Below are positions 8,952-16,295 of a stretch of DNA of 64,000 nt, piece by piece. The translations under genes were made by a program, and so were the position numbers. The DNA is from an uncultured Erysipelotrichaceae bacterium (GTDB taxonomy: Bacteria > Bacillota_I > Bacilli_A > Erysipelotrichales > Erysipelotrichaceae), in contig CANOSP010000001.1 of the NCBI GenBank assembly GCA_947569705.1, positions 186,001 through 250,000 on the forward strand, given 5' to 3'. Under the pieces are notes generated by a model. It did no database searches and was not told the origin of the DNA. It saw nothing but the letters and a program-made list of their open reading frames with translations. Position 1 is the first letter of the stretch. Each line of letters opens with the position of its first letter.

Positions 8952-8975
8952 AAAGGCACACAGTGTCTTTTTTTC
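8952..8975 (+). terminator. terminator after ftsK
   Basis: AAAGGCAC (8952-8959) pairs with GTGTCTTT (8963-8970) with one G-U pair, then a T run. Confidence 0.75.
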
Positions 8976-9110
8976 TATTTTGAAACCACAAGTTTTCACT
9001 TTTGTTGAGTTAATCGATAAAAAAACAGTGTTTTTACTGGTTTATTCTGTGGCTTTCGTATATAATAAAGGAGTTATTTCATACTAATTTAGGAAAGTAG
9101 GCGAAAAAAT

Positions 9111-10346
9111 ATGGAATTGTTTGACAATGTATCTTTACAGCTTGAAAAAAATGATAAGTTCAAAGATATTGGAATCAGTATTCGTTTTATGGCACCGGCA
9201 AGCAGTGAAACAGCTACGTTGCGCAGTTTACTCGCAATCATGATCTGTGATCGCTGTGAGAAATACCCGACTAAAAAGCAAATGAGTGATATTCAGGATT
9301 GCTTATACGGAACAGTGGTTAATGCACAGACCGTCGGATACGGACAGGCACAGGTTTTGGAAATACGGACAAAGGTAATTGATCCGCGTTTTGTAAAGGA
9401 ACAAAATCTATTACAGGATGTATTTGCATATTTGCAGGAGCTCTTATTTCACCCGTTATTAAATGAAGCAGCCTTTGATGAAGCTAAGGATATGCTGAAG
9501 TCTAAGCTGATGCGGCTTCGTGATGATTCTGCTCAATATGTAATTGCACAAGGTTTAAAAATAGCCGGTGAGGGAACTCCGTTGGCGATTTCTGCGCTCG
9601 GCGATTTATCGCAAATCGATAAAATCACATTAGAAGATGTAAAGGAAATGCATCAAAAGCTGTTAAATGAAGATAGAATTGATATAATTGTCTGCGGTCC
9701 GATTGATGAGAAACAGATTATTGAAATGATTCAGGCAAACCTTCCGTTTTCTGATCGAAGTATCGAGCTGAACACTCATTATGTATTACAAAGCAATAAA
9801 AACGGTGATTATCAAAAAGAGCTGCGTACCGTAAATCAAAGTAATATTTTTATGATGTGGCAGACAAATACAGGTGTCTGTGATCCCGATTATTATGCTT
9901 TGCGTGTAGCGAATGCCATGTTCGGTCAATATCCAACCTCATTGTTATTCCGTGAGGTAAGAGAAAAGCGAAGTCTGTGCTACAACATTTTGGCAAGTTT
10001 GATTACCTTTGACGGTGCTATGACAGTGATCACCGGCGTAGAGAATGAGCATATTGATCAGACAATCGATGTGATCCATGAACAATTTGAATGCATCGCT
10101 TCCGGTAATTTCAAAGATGATTTATTAGCTGTCAGTAAGACAATGATCATCAATTCCTTAAAAGCCAGCAAGGACTCCATGCCTTCTATTATTGCACAAT
10201 TATATCAAAATCAAGTATTAAAGCAGGAATTGAGCATTGATGAGCGTATTGCCCGCATTCAGGCAGTGGAGCGTGAGGATGTGGTACGCGTATTTAAAAA
10301 ATGTCGTCATTGTTTAAGCTTTGTCGTATGTCAGGAGGATCAATAA
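9111..10346 (+). CDS. ymfF: M16-type peptidase-like protein YmfF (inactive partner)
   Basis: This 411-residue protein has the insulinase/M16 fold ('SLLFREVREKRSLCYNI' is the C-terminal M16 signature) but no HxxEH zinc motif at the N-terminus, where 'SETATLRSLLAIMI' stands instead. It is therefore a non-catalytic partner. The gene directly downstream encodes the zinc-bearing copy. In Bacillus the equivalent pair ymfF-ymfH follows spoIIIE and is annotated as associated with 5-aminopentanol modification of elongation factor P; gene order here is the same. No signal peptide is visible, so a cytoplasmic location is expected. TATAAT at 9061-9066 may be its promoter. Confidence 0.85.
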   Translation: MELFDNVSLQLEKNDKFKDIGISIRFMAPASSETATLRSLLAIMICDRCEKYPTKKQMSDIQDCLYGTVVNAQTVGYGQAQVLEIRTKVIDPRFVKEQNLLQDVFAYLQELLFHPLLNEAAFDEAKDMLKSKLMRLRDDSAQYVIAQGLKIAGEGTPLAISALGDLSQIDKITLEDVKEMHQKLLNEDRIDIIVCGPIDEKQIIEMIQANLPFSDRSIELNTHYVLQSNKNGDYQKELRTVNQSNIFMMWQTNTGVCDPDYYALRVANAMFGQYPTSLLFREVREKRSLCYNILASLITFDGAMTVITGVENEHIDQTIDVIHEQFECIASGNFKDDLLAVSKTMIINSLKASKDSMPSIIAQLYQNQVLKQELSIDERIARIQAVEREDVVRVFKKCRHCLSFVVCQEDQ

Positions 10347-10347
10347 G

Positions 10348-11625
10348 ATGAAACATATCAAGAATGAACGCTATCACGAAACATATGATGAAGTAGTCTT
10401 GGATAACGGACTTCATGTTATTTTATGGCATAAGCCGAATTATGAAAAAAGTATGTTTATGATGATGACGCCGTTCGGCGCAATGGATCTTACTCAGATA
10501 CAGGGGAAGGATCAGCTTACACATCCAAGCGGCATTGCTCATTTTTTGGAACATAAGATGTTTGCGATGGATGGGGACGAAGATGTGATGGGGCTGTTTT
10601 CTAAGATGGGTGCTAATGTAAATGCATTTACCAGCTATCGTGAAACTGCTTATTTCGCAAGTACCTGTAATGATCCTAAGGAACCGTTGAAATTACTGTT
10701 GGATTTTGTACAGGAGCTGAATATCGATCAGGCTTCGGTAGAAAAGGAAAAAGGCATCATTTTATCTGAATTGCATATGTATAAGGAAATGAGTGATCAG
10801 CGACTGTTAATGGAAACTTATACTTCCTTGTTCCATAAGCATCCGATGCGCTTTGATATCGCCGGTGAGGATGAAGATATGTCAGCCACAACCGTGGAAC
10901 AGCTGTATCAATGCTATGAAATGAATTATCATCCGTCGAATATGATCCTGATTTGTATCAGCGGTCATGATTCTAAGGAGCTTTTGGAGTTGATCGAGGA
11001 AAATCAGAAACAAAAGCAATTTGCGCCGTGGATGCCGTGTGAGACAGTGAAGGAAACGGAGCCTGAGAGTGTTGTACGCAGTGATTTCAGCTTTACCATG
11101 GATGTGAGTGAGCCTAAGCTTTGTGTAGCGTATAAGTTAAAGGGAATTGAAGATTCCTATGAGCGATTAAAACAGGAGTGGACGATTCGCTTATTGCTGG
11201 ACGCAAACTTTTCCAGTCTGAATCCAAACTATCAATCATGGCTGGATCAAAAGATTATCAATGATTTCTGCGGCTATGATATTGAATTCGGTGAGGATTA
11301 CGGAATTCTGATGTTTTACAGTGAGACCTCTAAGCCTGATGAATTTATAGCACTTTGTGATCACTGCGTTGACGATATGAAGCAGGGCAAGATCAGCGAT
11401 GCGGTGCTGAATCAGTTGAAAAGACGTTATTATGCGCAGGGTGTTCGTTCCATGAATGACTTTTATGATATTGCGACCGGTTTCTGTCGCAGCTATTTCA
11501 TGGGAATCGATTATTTTAAAACTTTTGAGATCGTTGAAGAAATCGGCGAACAGGATATAACGGAAGCAGGTAAGCGATTGAATAAGGAGCATCGTGCGCT
11601 GATTCGTTTAATGCCCGAGGCATAA
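10348..11625 (+). CDS. ymfH: M16 zinc peptidase YmfH
   Basis: A 425-residue M16 metallopeptidase. The inverted zinc motif HFLEH ('IAHFLEHKMF', about residues 65-69) and the downstream ligand Glu in 'EKEKGIILSELHMY' are present, so it should be catalytic. It begins one base after the ymfF stop, with AGGAGG (10333-10338) nine bases before ATG 10348; the frame is open further upstream inside ymfF, but the ribosome binding site decides this start. It probably forms a heterodimer with YmfF, as M16B pairs do. Its physiological substrate is not evident. Confidence 0.87.
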   Translation: MKHIKNERYHETYDEVVLDNGLHVILWHKPNYEKSMFMMMTPFGAMDLTQIQGKDQLTHPSGIAHFLEHKMFAMDGDEDVMGLFSKMGANVNAFTSYRETAYFASTCNDPKEPLKLLLDFVQELNIDQASVEKEKGIILSELHMYKEMSDQRLLMETYTSLFHKHPMRFDIAGEDEDMSATTVEQLYQCYEMNYHPSNMILICISGHDSKELLELIEENQKQKQFAPWMPCETVKETEPESVVRSDFSFTMDVSEPKLCVAYKLKGIEDSYERLKQEWTIRLLLDANFSSLNPNYQSWLDQKIINDFCGYDIEFGEDYGILMFYSETSKPDEFIALCDHCVDDMKQGKISDAVLNQLKRRYYAQGVRSMNDFYDIATGFCRSYFMGIDYFKTFEIVEEIGEQDITEAGKRLNKEHRALIRLMPEA

Positions 11626-11659
11626 ATTTTCAATCAGTGTAAAGTTGTGATAAACAAAG

Positions 11660-11687
11660 AAAAAGTGTACATTGTACGCTTTTTTTG
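11660..11687 (+). terminator. terminator after ymfF-ymfH
   Basis: AAAAAGTGTAC (11660-11670), loop ATT, GTACGCTTTTT (11674-11684); one G-U pair, followed by Ts. Confidence 0.8.
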
Positions 11688-11722
11688 TACATAAAATGAT
11701 TGAATATGGCAAATAAGGCAGT

Positions 11723-11751
11723 TTGAGCAATCAAACAGAAATTACTATAAT
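11723..11751 (+). promoter_or_regulatory. housekeeping promoter for ssb
   Basis: TTGAGC (11723-11728), 17-bp spacer, TATAAT (11746-11751). The start point would be near 11758, at the first base of the dyad at 11757-11779. Confidence 0.75.
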
Positions 11752-11756
11752 ATGCC

Positions 11757-11779
11757 TGTACATCGAAGAATGATGTACA
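11757..11779 (+). promoter_or_regulatory. perfect dyad at the ssb transcription start
   Basis: TGTACATC (11757-11764) and GATGTACA (11772-11779) are perfect inverted repeats separated by GAAGAAT. The site could be a 5'-end mRNA hairpin or a protein operator. Confidence 0.6.
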
Positions 11780-11810
11780 CTTTGGCGAATTCGGAAAGGA
11801 GGAGGATGCA

Positions 11811-12125
11811 GTGATCAATAATGTGGTACTGACAGGACGCATCGCGGAGCTGCCGAAGCTTCGTGAAACTGCGACCGGTATTAAGTATGCGACAATTTTA
11901 CTGGATATTGTAAGACCGTTTAAAAACAGTAACGGTATTTATGACAGTGATAAAATTTCCGTTACTTTATGGAAAGGAATCGCAGAAACAGCCGGTGAGG
12001 TTTGTAAGGTCGGCGATATGCTCGGGGTCAAAGGTCGCATTCAGACATACAGCGTTGAGAAGGAAACACAGACCTACTATAACTATGAAGTAGTAGCGGA
12101 ACACGTTTCTTTTATGTCAGTATAA
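11811..12125 (+). CDS. ssb: short single-stranded DNA-binding protein
   Basis: This 104-residue OB-fold protein opens 'MINNVVLTGRIAELPKLRETATG' in the usual SSB way and has the 'ISVTLWKGIAE' strand and 'VGDMLGVKGRIQT' turn. It lacks the acidic glycine/proline-rich C-terminal tail that recruits partner proteins in full-length SSB (about 170 residues). It thus resembles the secondary, competence-type SsbB. GTG 11811 is the start: GGAGGAGG ends six bases upstream, and the nearby ATG at 11805 runs into a stop after two codons. The gene has its own strong promoter and is followed at once by the structured RNA region 12126-12356, with which it probably shares a transcript. Confidence 0.88.
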   Translation: MINNVVLTGRIAELPKLRETATGIKYATILLDIVRPFKNSNGIYDSDKISVTLWKGIAETAGEVCKVGDMLGVKGRIQTYSVEKETQTYYNYEVVAEHVSFMSV

Positions 12126-12356
12126 TTTATGCCCTTCGAGTGAAATCCTTTCTTCTTGCTCGTACATAGATTTTGTATTCATATTCTCTAACTCTCATAC
12201 TAATGAAGCCATATGCAGGGTTTGATCGAAGGGCATAAAGGACTTAAAAAAGCTAGAACTCTGCATATGGTGATATATAATCAGCCCAAATGCCGGTGAA
12301 ACGGCAAATCACAGGCGTTGTACAGCTTCCCTTTCTTGTACATCGTCTGTTTTTTT
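12126..12356 (+). ncRNA. structured RNA with predicted pseudoknot, 3' of ssb
   Basis: No gene lies in this 230-nt stretch. It has dense complementary pairing. Helix A is a perfect 14-bp stem (12126-12139 with 12226-12239). Helix B is a perfect 10-bp stem (12209-12218 with 12261-12270), extendable to 16 bp with G-U pairs. B starts inside A's loop and closes outside it, so the two interleave as an H-type pseudoknot. A hairpin TGCCG/CGGCA (12291-12306, loop GTGAAA) and an intrinsic terminator (12311-12356) follow on the same strand, which sets the orientation. It begins right after the ssb stop and may be a 3' UTR element or a processed small RNA. I do not recognise a known family; no tmRNA, 6S or RNase P consensus is visible. 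Confidence 0.7.
12311..12356 (+). terminator. terminator of the ssb / structured RNA transcript
   Basis: A 14-position stem pairs 12311-12324 with 12337-12350, with one T-T mismatch and one G-U pair, followed by seven Ts (12350-12356). Confidence 0.85.
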
Positions 12357-12390
12357 GTATGCTTGGATTTAACGGAAAGGGGATTTACAT

Positions 12391-12422
12391 AAAAAAACGA
12401 TATGATGTATATCTCATATCGT
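12391..12422 (-). terminator. terminator of rpsD
   Basis: ACGATATGA and TCATATCGT (12397-12405, 12414-12422) pair perfectly. The T run on the minus strand corresponds to the As at 12391-12397. Confidence 0.85.
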
Positions 12423-12431
12423 CTTTGTTCA

Positions 12432-13034
12432 TTAACGGTTGTAGAATTCTACTACCAGCAACTCATTTACTTCCGGATTTAATTCACTGCGTTCCGGTAA
12501 ACGTAAGTAAGTACCTTTTTTAGTGTCTTTGTTGAAATCAACAAATGCCGGTGTATTCAAGGAAGCTTCTAAGGATTCATTGATCACTTTTAAGTTTCTT
12601 GATTTTTCTTTGATTTCGATTGTGCTGCCAACTTTAACCTGCGCACTCGGAATATCACATTTTTTACCGTTTAATAAAATGTGACCGTGGTTTACCAACT
12701 GACGAGCTGCTCTTCTTGTCGGAGCGATTCCCATACGATAAACGATGTTATCCAATCTGCTTTCCAGCAGGCACAGGAAGTTATCGCCGGTTACACCTTT
12801 CATACGTGTTGCTTTTGTGAATGTGTTGTAGAACTGGCGCTCATTTACTCCGTACATAAAACGAATTTTCTGTTTTTCACGAAGCTGTAAGCCGTAGTTC
12901 GTCAGCTTTACACGTTTTGTCGGTCCGTGCTGTCCCGGTGCATACTGACGTCTTTGTAATTCTTTTCCGTTTTCCAAAATGGAGAATCCCAAACGACGAG
13001 ATACCTTCCAAGTTGGACCTGTAATTCTTGACAT
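12432..13034 (-). CDS. rpsD: 30S ribosomal protein S4
   Basis: S4 nucleates assembly of the 30S body by binding 16S rRNA. The 200-residue product has the bacterial S4 N-terminal domain ('[11 protein letters not shown]') and the S4 RNA-binding fold ('[20 protein letters not shown]'), and ends '[11 protein letters not shown]'. N-terminal zinc-binding cysteines are absent, so this is the zinc-free (C-minus) form. GGAGG lies seven bases before the ATG. The gene is monocistronic with a strong promoter, a leader of about 175 nt and its own terminator. S4 represses its own mRNA through the leader in Bacillus, which probably applies here. Confidence 0.97.
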   Translation of the reverse strand: MSRITGPTWKVSRRLGFSILENGKELQRRQYAPGQHGPTKRVKLTNYGLQLREKQKIRFMYGVNERQFYNTFTKATRMKGVTGDNFLCLLESRLDNIVYRMGIAPTRRAARQLVNHGHILLNGKKCDIPSAQVKVGSTIEIKEKSRNLKVINESLEASLNTPAFVDFNKDTKKGTYLRLPERSELNPEVNELLVVEFYNR

Positions 13035-13211
13035 GTTATGTCCTCCTTATTGTTTGTCGGTGATCAGACAACAACAGGGGTAAATCATCATCCGTTGTGT
13101 TAATACTCACGACACCTTCACTTTTCAGCTAAGTTACTCGATTGTCCCATACAATGTATGTTACTAACACGGTGATCCGCATGACTTTACCGGCCGCTAT
13201 CATTTTCACGC
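13035..13211 (-). promoter_or_regulatory. rpsD 5' leader, probable S4 autoregulatory element
   Basis: About 175 nt separate the predicted start point near 13211 from the rpsD ATG. On the minus strand the leader contains a CATAC-ATT-GTATG hairpin (near 13145-13157) and longer-range arms ending in a GTTGT/ACAAC pairing near the start codon. Autoregulation by S4 binding to a pseudoknotted leader is established for B. subtilis rpsD; that this leader does the same is inference from position and length. Confidence 0.6.
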
Positions 13212-13217
13212 CAGTAT

Positions 13218-13246
13218 ATATTATCAGAAGATGGGATGAAAGTCAA
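13218..13246 (-). promoter_or_regulatory. strong housekeeping promoter for rpsD
   Basis: On the minus strand, TTGACT (complement of 13241-13246), 17-bp spacer and TAATAT (complement of 13218-13223). Confidence 0.8.
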
Positions 13247-13348
13247 TAAATTCGCTGTATTTCATTGCGAAAGAACAAATTGGAATGATTTACATGTACG
13301 ATTCTTGTACAGAATATGAAATTTCTTAATGAATTAGTATATAAAATA

Positions 13349-13357
13349 TGATATAAT
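13349..13357 (+). promoter_or_regulatory. extended -10 promoter for ezrA
   Basis: TGA followed by TATAAT (13352-13357). No good -35 box; the extended -10 probably compensates. Between here and the rpsD promoter (13247-13348) I see only AT-rich DNA. Confidence 0.6.
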
Positions 13358-13407
13358 AACACATAGAAAAATGTGATTTACAGAGAAACTTTAAGCGAGG
13401 TACAAAT

Positions 13408-15162
13408 ATGGATGAATTCATTACAAATATAAAAAATATTGTTACTACGGAAGTATTGGTATATATCGCGATCGGTGTCGTTCTGTTAGTGATTCTTACG
13501 ATCGTAATGGTGATGCTTCGACAGAAAAAAGCCAAGAAGGAATTGGATGAATTGGAATTGAAATACAATGCCTTAAAGAGTATTCCGCTGGCTTTTAAAT
13601 TGAATAAAGCCGTTGCTTTATCACGAGTGAATCAGGAGATGGGACAGCGTGTTGAGGGCTGTAAAAACGATTTCGACATGGTGCAGGAAAAATTAAAGGA
13701 ATGCAGTGTCATGTTAGCGGAAATCGATGATCTTGTCTATGTTCGCAAAACCAAGACGGCAAACCGTAAAATGTCAACCTTGGTGAATTTACTGAATCAA
13801 TGTGAAGAAAATGCCGGCAGAGTGAATGAAACACTGGATGAGGTACTGGAAAAAGAAAACGAACAGCGCGAGCAGATTAATAAGCTGAAAGAAGAATTCC
13901 GTACCGTTAAGAAAAAGATAACCGATAATCGTACGGCTTTCCATCAAGCCAATGAACATCTGGAAATGGAAATCAATGCGATTGAAAAGATGTTCTCATT
14001 GTTTGAGGAATGGATGTTTGCCTCTGAATTTAATAAGGCAGCCGATCAACAAGAGGAAATCTTGGCGACCATTCATCGCTTAGAGGATTTGATGCAGGTT
14101 CTTCCGGCTTTATATGAACGTGCCAAAGGTGTATTACCGCGAGCGATCGATGAGGTCGGTTATAATTATGCACAATGTAAAAACAAAGGCGTATATTTAG
14201 AGCATTTAGAGATCAAAAAGAATTTGGAAATTATTTCCGATATGTTGAAAGAGGATCTCAATAAGCTGCGTAACGGTCAAGTGGAAAATGTCGAAGAAGA
14301 CTTGAATGAATGTGAAAAGCGTTTAAATCAGCTTCAAGAGCAGATCGACAAGGAAGAAAAAGCATTCGATGAAGTATCCGGAAATGTGGATATTCTCTTT
14401 GATAGTATTAAGAGTGTGAATCAGGATGTGGAAGCGATTGAGACTTTATACAATCGTGTTTATGAGCGCTTCGGCTTTGAGAACTGGACAGAGCGTTTAA
14501 AAGAAACTAATGAACGTTTAAGCGTTTTAAATGATATGAAGCGTAAATTGGAAAAAATCATTTTGGAGAAATCGGTTCCTTATACAACGGTTTTAATATC
14601 TTATAAGGAATTAGATCAAAGCAATACGATCTTTGTCGATGAAGTAGCGAAGATGAAGGTGAAATTGGAGACTGCATGTAGTGATGAAGAACGGGCAAAG
14701 AAACAGCTTGTGAAGCTGCAGCTGATTGTAAATGAAATTCATGTGAAAATGTCGAAGCATCGTTTACCGAGCGTATCGCAAAAATACAAGGATGATCTGC
14801 ATAAAGCTAAAAATATGATCAAGGATATTTCTTGTATTTTAAATAATACACCGTTAGATGTGAAGCGTTTAAACAGTGAACTGCGCAATGCGATTGATTA
14901 TATTTATACTTTATATAACAGCGTGAATAATTTGGTCGGTATGGCGATTATGGTGGAGAATACGATTGTATTCGGCAATCGTTATCGATCCAGCTATCCG
15001 GAAATTGATTCCGAATTGACCCGCTGTGAATTATGCTTCCGTAACGGACAATATACAAAGGCTTTGAAAATCGGTATTCAGGCGATTGAAAAAATGCATC
15101 CGGGAGCCTATGAGAATTTAATCAGTAAAAAAGATGCAGCAATGATGAATCAGGTGGCATAA
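13408..15162 (+). CDS. ezrA: septation ring formation regulator EzrA
   Basis: EzrA is a membrane-anchored, spectrin-like protein that keeps FtsZ rings to mid-cell and links them to cell-wall synthesis. The 584-residue product has one N-terminal membrane helix (about residues 14-38) followed by long coiled coils, and ends with the conserved block 'NRYRSSYPEIDSELTRCELCFRNGQY'. Length fits the family (about 560-575). The rpsD / ezrA / iscS / thiI neighbourhood is conserved in Bacillus. iscS follows two bases after the stop, so at least three genes form an operon from the 13.35-kb promoter. Confidence 0.95.
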   Translation: MDEFITNIKNIVTTEVLVYIAIGVVLLVILTIVMVMLRQKKAKKELDELELKYNALKSIPLAFKLNKAVALSRVNQEMGQRVEGCKNDFDMVQEKLKECSVMLAEIDDLVYVRKTKTANRKMSTLVNLLNQCEENAGRVNETLDEVLEKENEQREQINKLKEEFRTVKKKITDNRTAFHQANEHLEMEINAIEKMFSLFEEWMFASEFNKAADQQEEILATIHRLEDLMQVLPALYERAKGVLPRAIDEVGYNYAQCKNKGVYLEHLEIKKNLEIISDMLKEDLNKLRNGQVENVEEDLNECEKRLNQLQEQIDKEEKAFDEVSGNVDILFDSIKSVNQDVEAIETLYNRVYERFGFENWTERLKETNERLSVLNDMKRKLEKIILEKSVPYTTVLISYKELDQSNTIFVDEVAKMKVKLETACSDEERAKKQLVKLQLIVNEIHVKMSKHRLPSVSQKYKDDLHKAKNMIKDISCILNNTPLDVKRLNSELRNAIDYIYTLYNSVNNLVGMAIMVENTIVFGNRYRSSYPEIDSELTRCELCFRNGQYTKALKIGIQAIEKMHPGAYENLISKKDAAMMNQVA

Positions 15163-15164
15163 GC

Positions 15165-16295
15165 ATGATATATTTTGATTATGCTTCTACAACACCGTTG
15201 AATCAAGAGGTGCTTTCTACGTATACAAAGCTTTTGCAGCAAGTTTATGCGAATGCGGATTCGCTGCATGCGCCGGGACGGGAAGCGCAGCGATTAATGG
15301 AAAAAAGCCGTGCACAAATTGCACAGCTTTTGTCTGTTAAGGCAGATGAAATTTTGTTCACATCCTGTGCAAGTGAAGCAAACAGCACAGCGATCAAAGG
15401 TTTTGCGTTGGCTAATCGTCATCGCGGCAATCATATAATTACGACTTGCGTTGAGCATTCCAGTGTGCTAAAGGCGTTTGCGCAATTAGAGTCGGAATTC
15501 GGATTCAAGGTTGATTATTTGCCGGTGACAAAAAAAGGAATTGTGGATGAAGAACAGCTTCATCAGTTGTTGGATAAAGATACGATACTTGTTTCGCTTA
15601 TGTATGTGAACAATGAAACGGGAGCGATAAATCCGATAATTGAACTATGTGAATACATTCATCAAAATTCACGCGCAATGGTTCATGTAGACTGTGTACA
15701 GGCACTCGGCAAGCTGAGTATTCCTTTGTCATGTATTGATATGGCGACATTCAGCGCTCACAAAATCTACGGATTAAAAGGCAGTGCTTTTTTATACAAG
15801 CAGCGAAATATTAAGTTGTTGCCGCTGATCAACGGCGGGCAACAGGAACAGGGGATTAGAGGCGGAACCTCGAACGCTCCTGCCAATATCGTTTTGGCAA
15901 AGACCTTACGGCTCGCACTGGAGAAACAAGATGAGCATTATGCGTATGTTCGCTTACTGCGCGATGATTTATGCGCAAAGCTTCAAACGATGGAGAATGT
16001 GCAGATTCATTCCGATGAACTTTGTGTACCGCATATTGTGAATGCTTCCTTTTTAAATGTGGGAAGTGAGATAATGTTGAATGCATTGGACGAACGCGGC
16101 TTTTGCGTCTCGGCTCAAAGCACCTGTTCTTCTCGCAGTAAAGCGCATTCTTATGTTATTGCGGCAATGGGAATGGGGGAGCGTGCCGCTACTCATGCGA
16201 TACGAATTTCACTGTCGCATTTGACCACAGCGGATGAAGTGAATCAGCTGATTCAAGCATTAAAGGAGATTAATCATGATTATGGAACCAAATAA
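15165..16295 (+). CDS. iscS: cysteine desulfurase (ThiI-dedicated IscS/NifS type)
   Basis: A PLP enzyme of 376 residues that takes sulfur from cysteine and passes it on as a persulfide. The PLP lysine is in 'FSAHKIYG' (near residue 199) and the catalytic cysteine in 'QSTCSSRSK' (near 320), within a loop of the group I type. 'MIYFDYASTTP' is the standard N-terminus. It overlaps thiI by 20 bases, which strongly implies that it supplies sulfur for 4-thiouridine synthesis, like NifZ in Bacillus, rather than being the main iron-sulfur cluster desulfurase. Start ATG 15165 follows ezrA by two bases. Confidence 0.92.
   Translation: MIYFDYASTTPLNQEVLSTYTKLLQQVYANADSLHAPGREAQRLMEKSRAQIAQLLSVKADEILFTSCASEANSTAIKGFALANRHRGNHIITTCVEHSSVLKAFAQLESEFGFKVDYLPVTKKGIVDEEQLHQLLDKDTILVSLMYVNNETGAINPIIELCEYIHQNSRAMVHVDCVQALGKLSIPLSCIDMATFSAHKIYGLKGSAFLYKQRNIKLLPLINGGQQEQGIRGGTSNAPANIVLAKTLRLALEKQDEHYAYVRLLRDDLCAKLQTMENVQIHSDELCVPHIVNASFLNVGSEIMLNALDERGFCVSAQSTCSSRSKAHSYVIAAMGMGERAATHAIRISLSHLTTADEVNQLIQALKEINHDYGTK

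Noticed and set aside
8550-8999. 149-codon open frame on the minus strand over the ftsK end
   Set aside because: It is antisense to the conserved FtsK gamma domain and reads through its terminator region; treated as a chance frame.
8845-9087. 80-codon plus-strand frame overlapping the ftsK end
   Set aside because: It is out of frame within ftsK and runs through the terminator and the next promoter; no ribosome binding site.
12121-12126. TATAAT at the ssb stop as a dedicated promoter for the structured RNA
   Set aside because: No -35 box at suitable spacing, and the start point would cut into helix A.
12126-12356. The structured RNA considered as tmRNA, 6S RNA or RNase P RNA
   Set aside because: No tRNA-like ends or tag frame, no single long hairpin with central bubble, and no RNase P core motifs; size and topology do not fit.
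12290-12523. 77-codon plus-strand frame between the structured RNA and rpsD
   Set aside because: It runs through two terminators and into antisense rpsD; no ribosome binding site.
13326-13568. 80-codon minus-strand frame over the ezrA start
   Set aside because: It is antisense to the EzrA membrane helix and promoter; hydrophobic, Asn/Ser-rich shadow.
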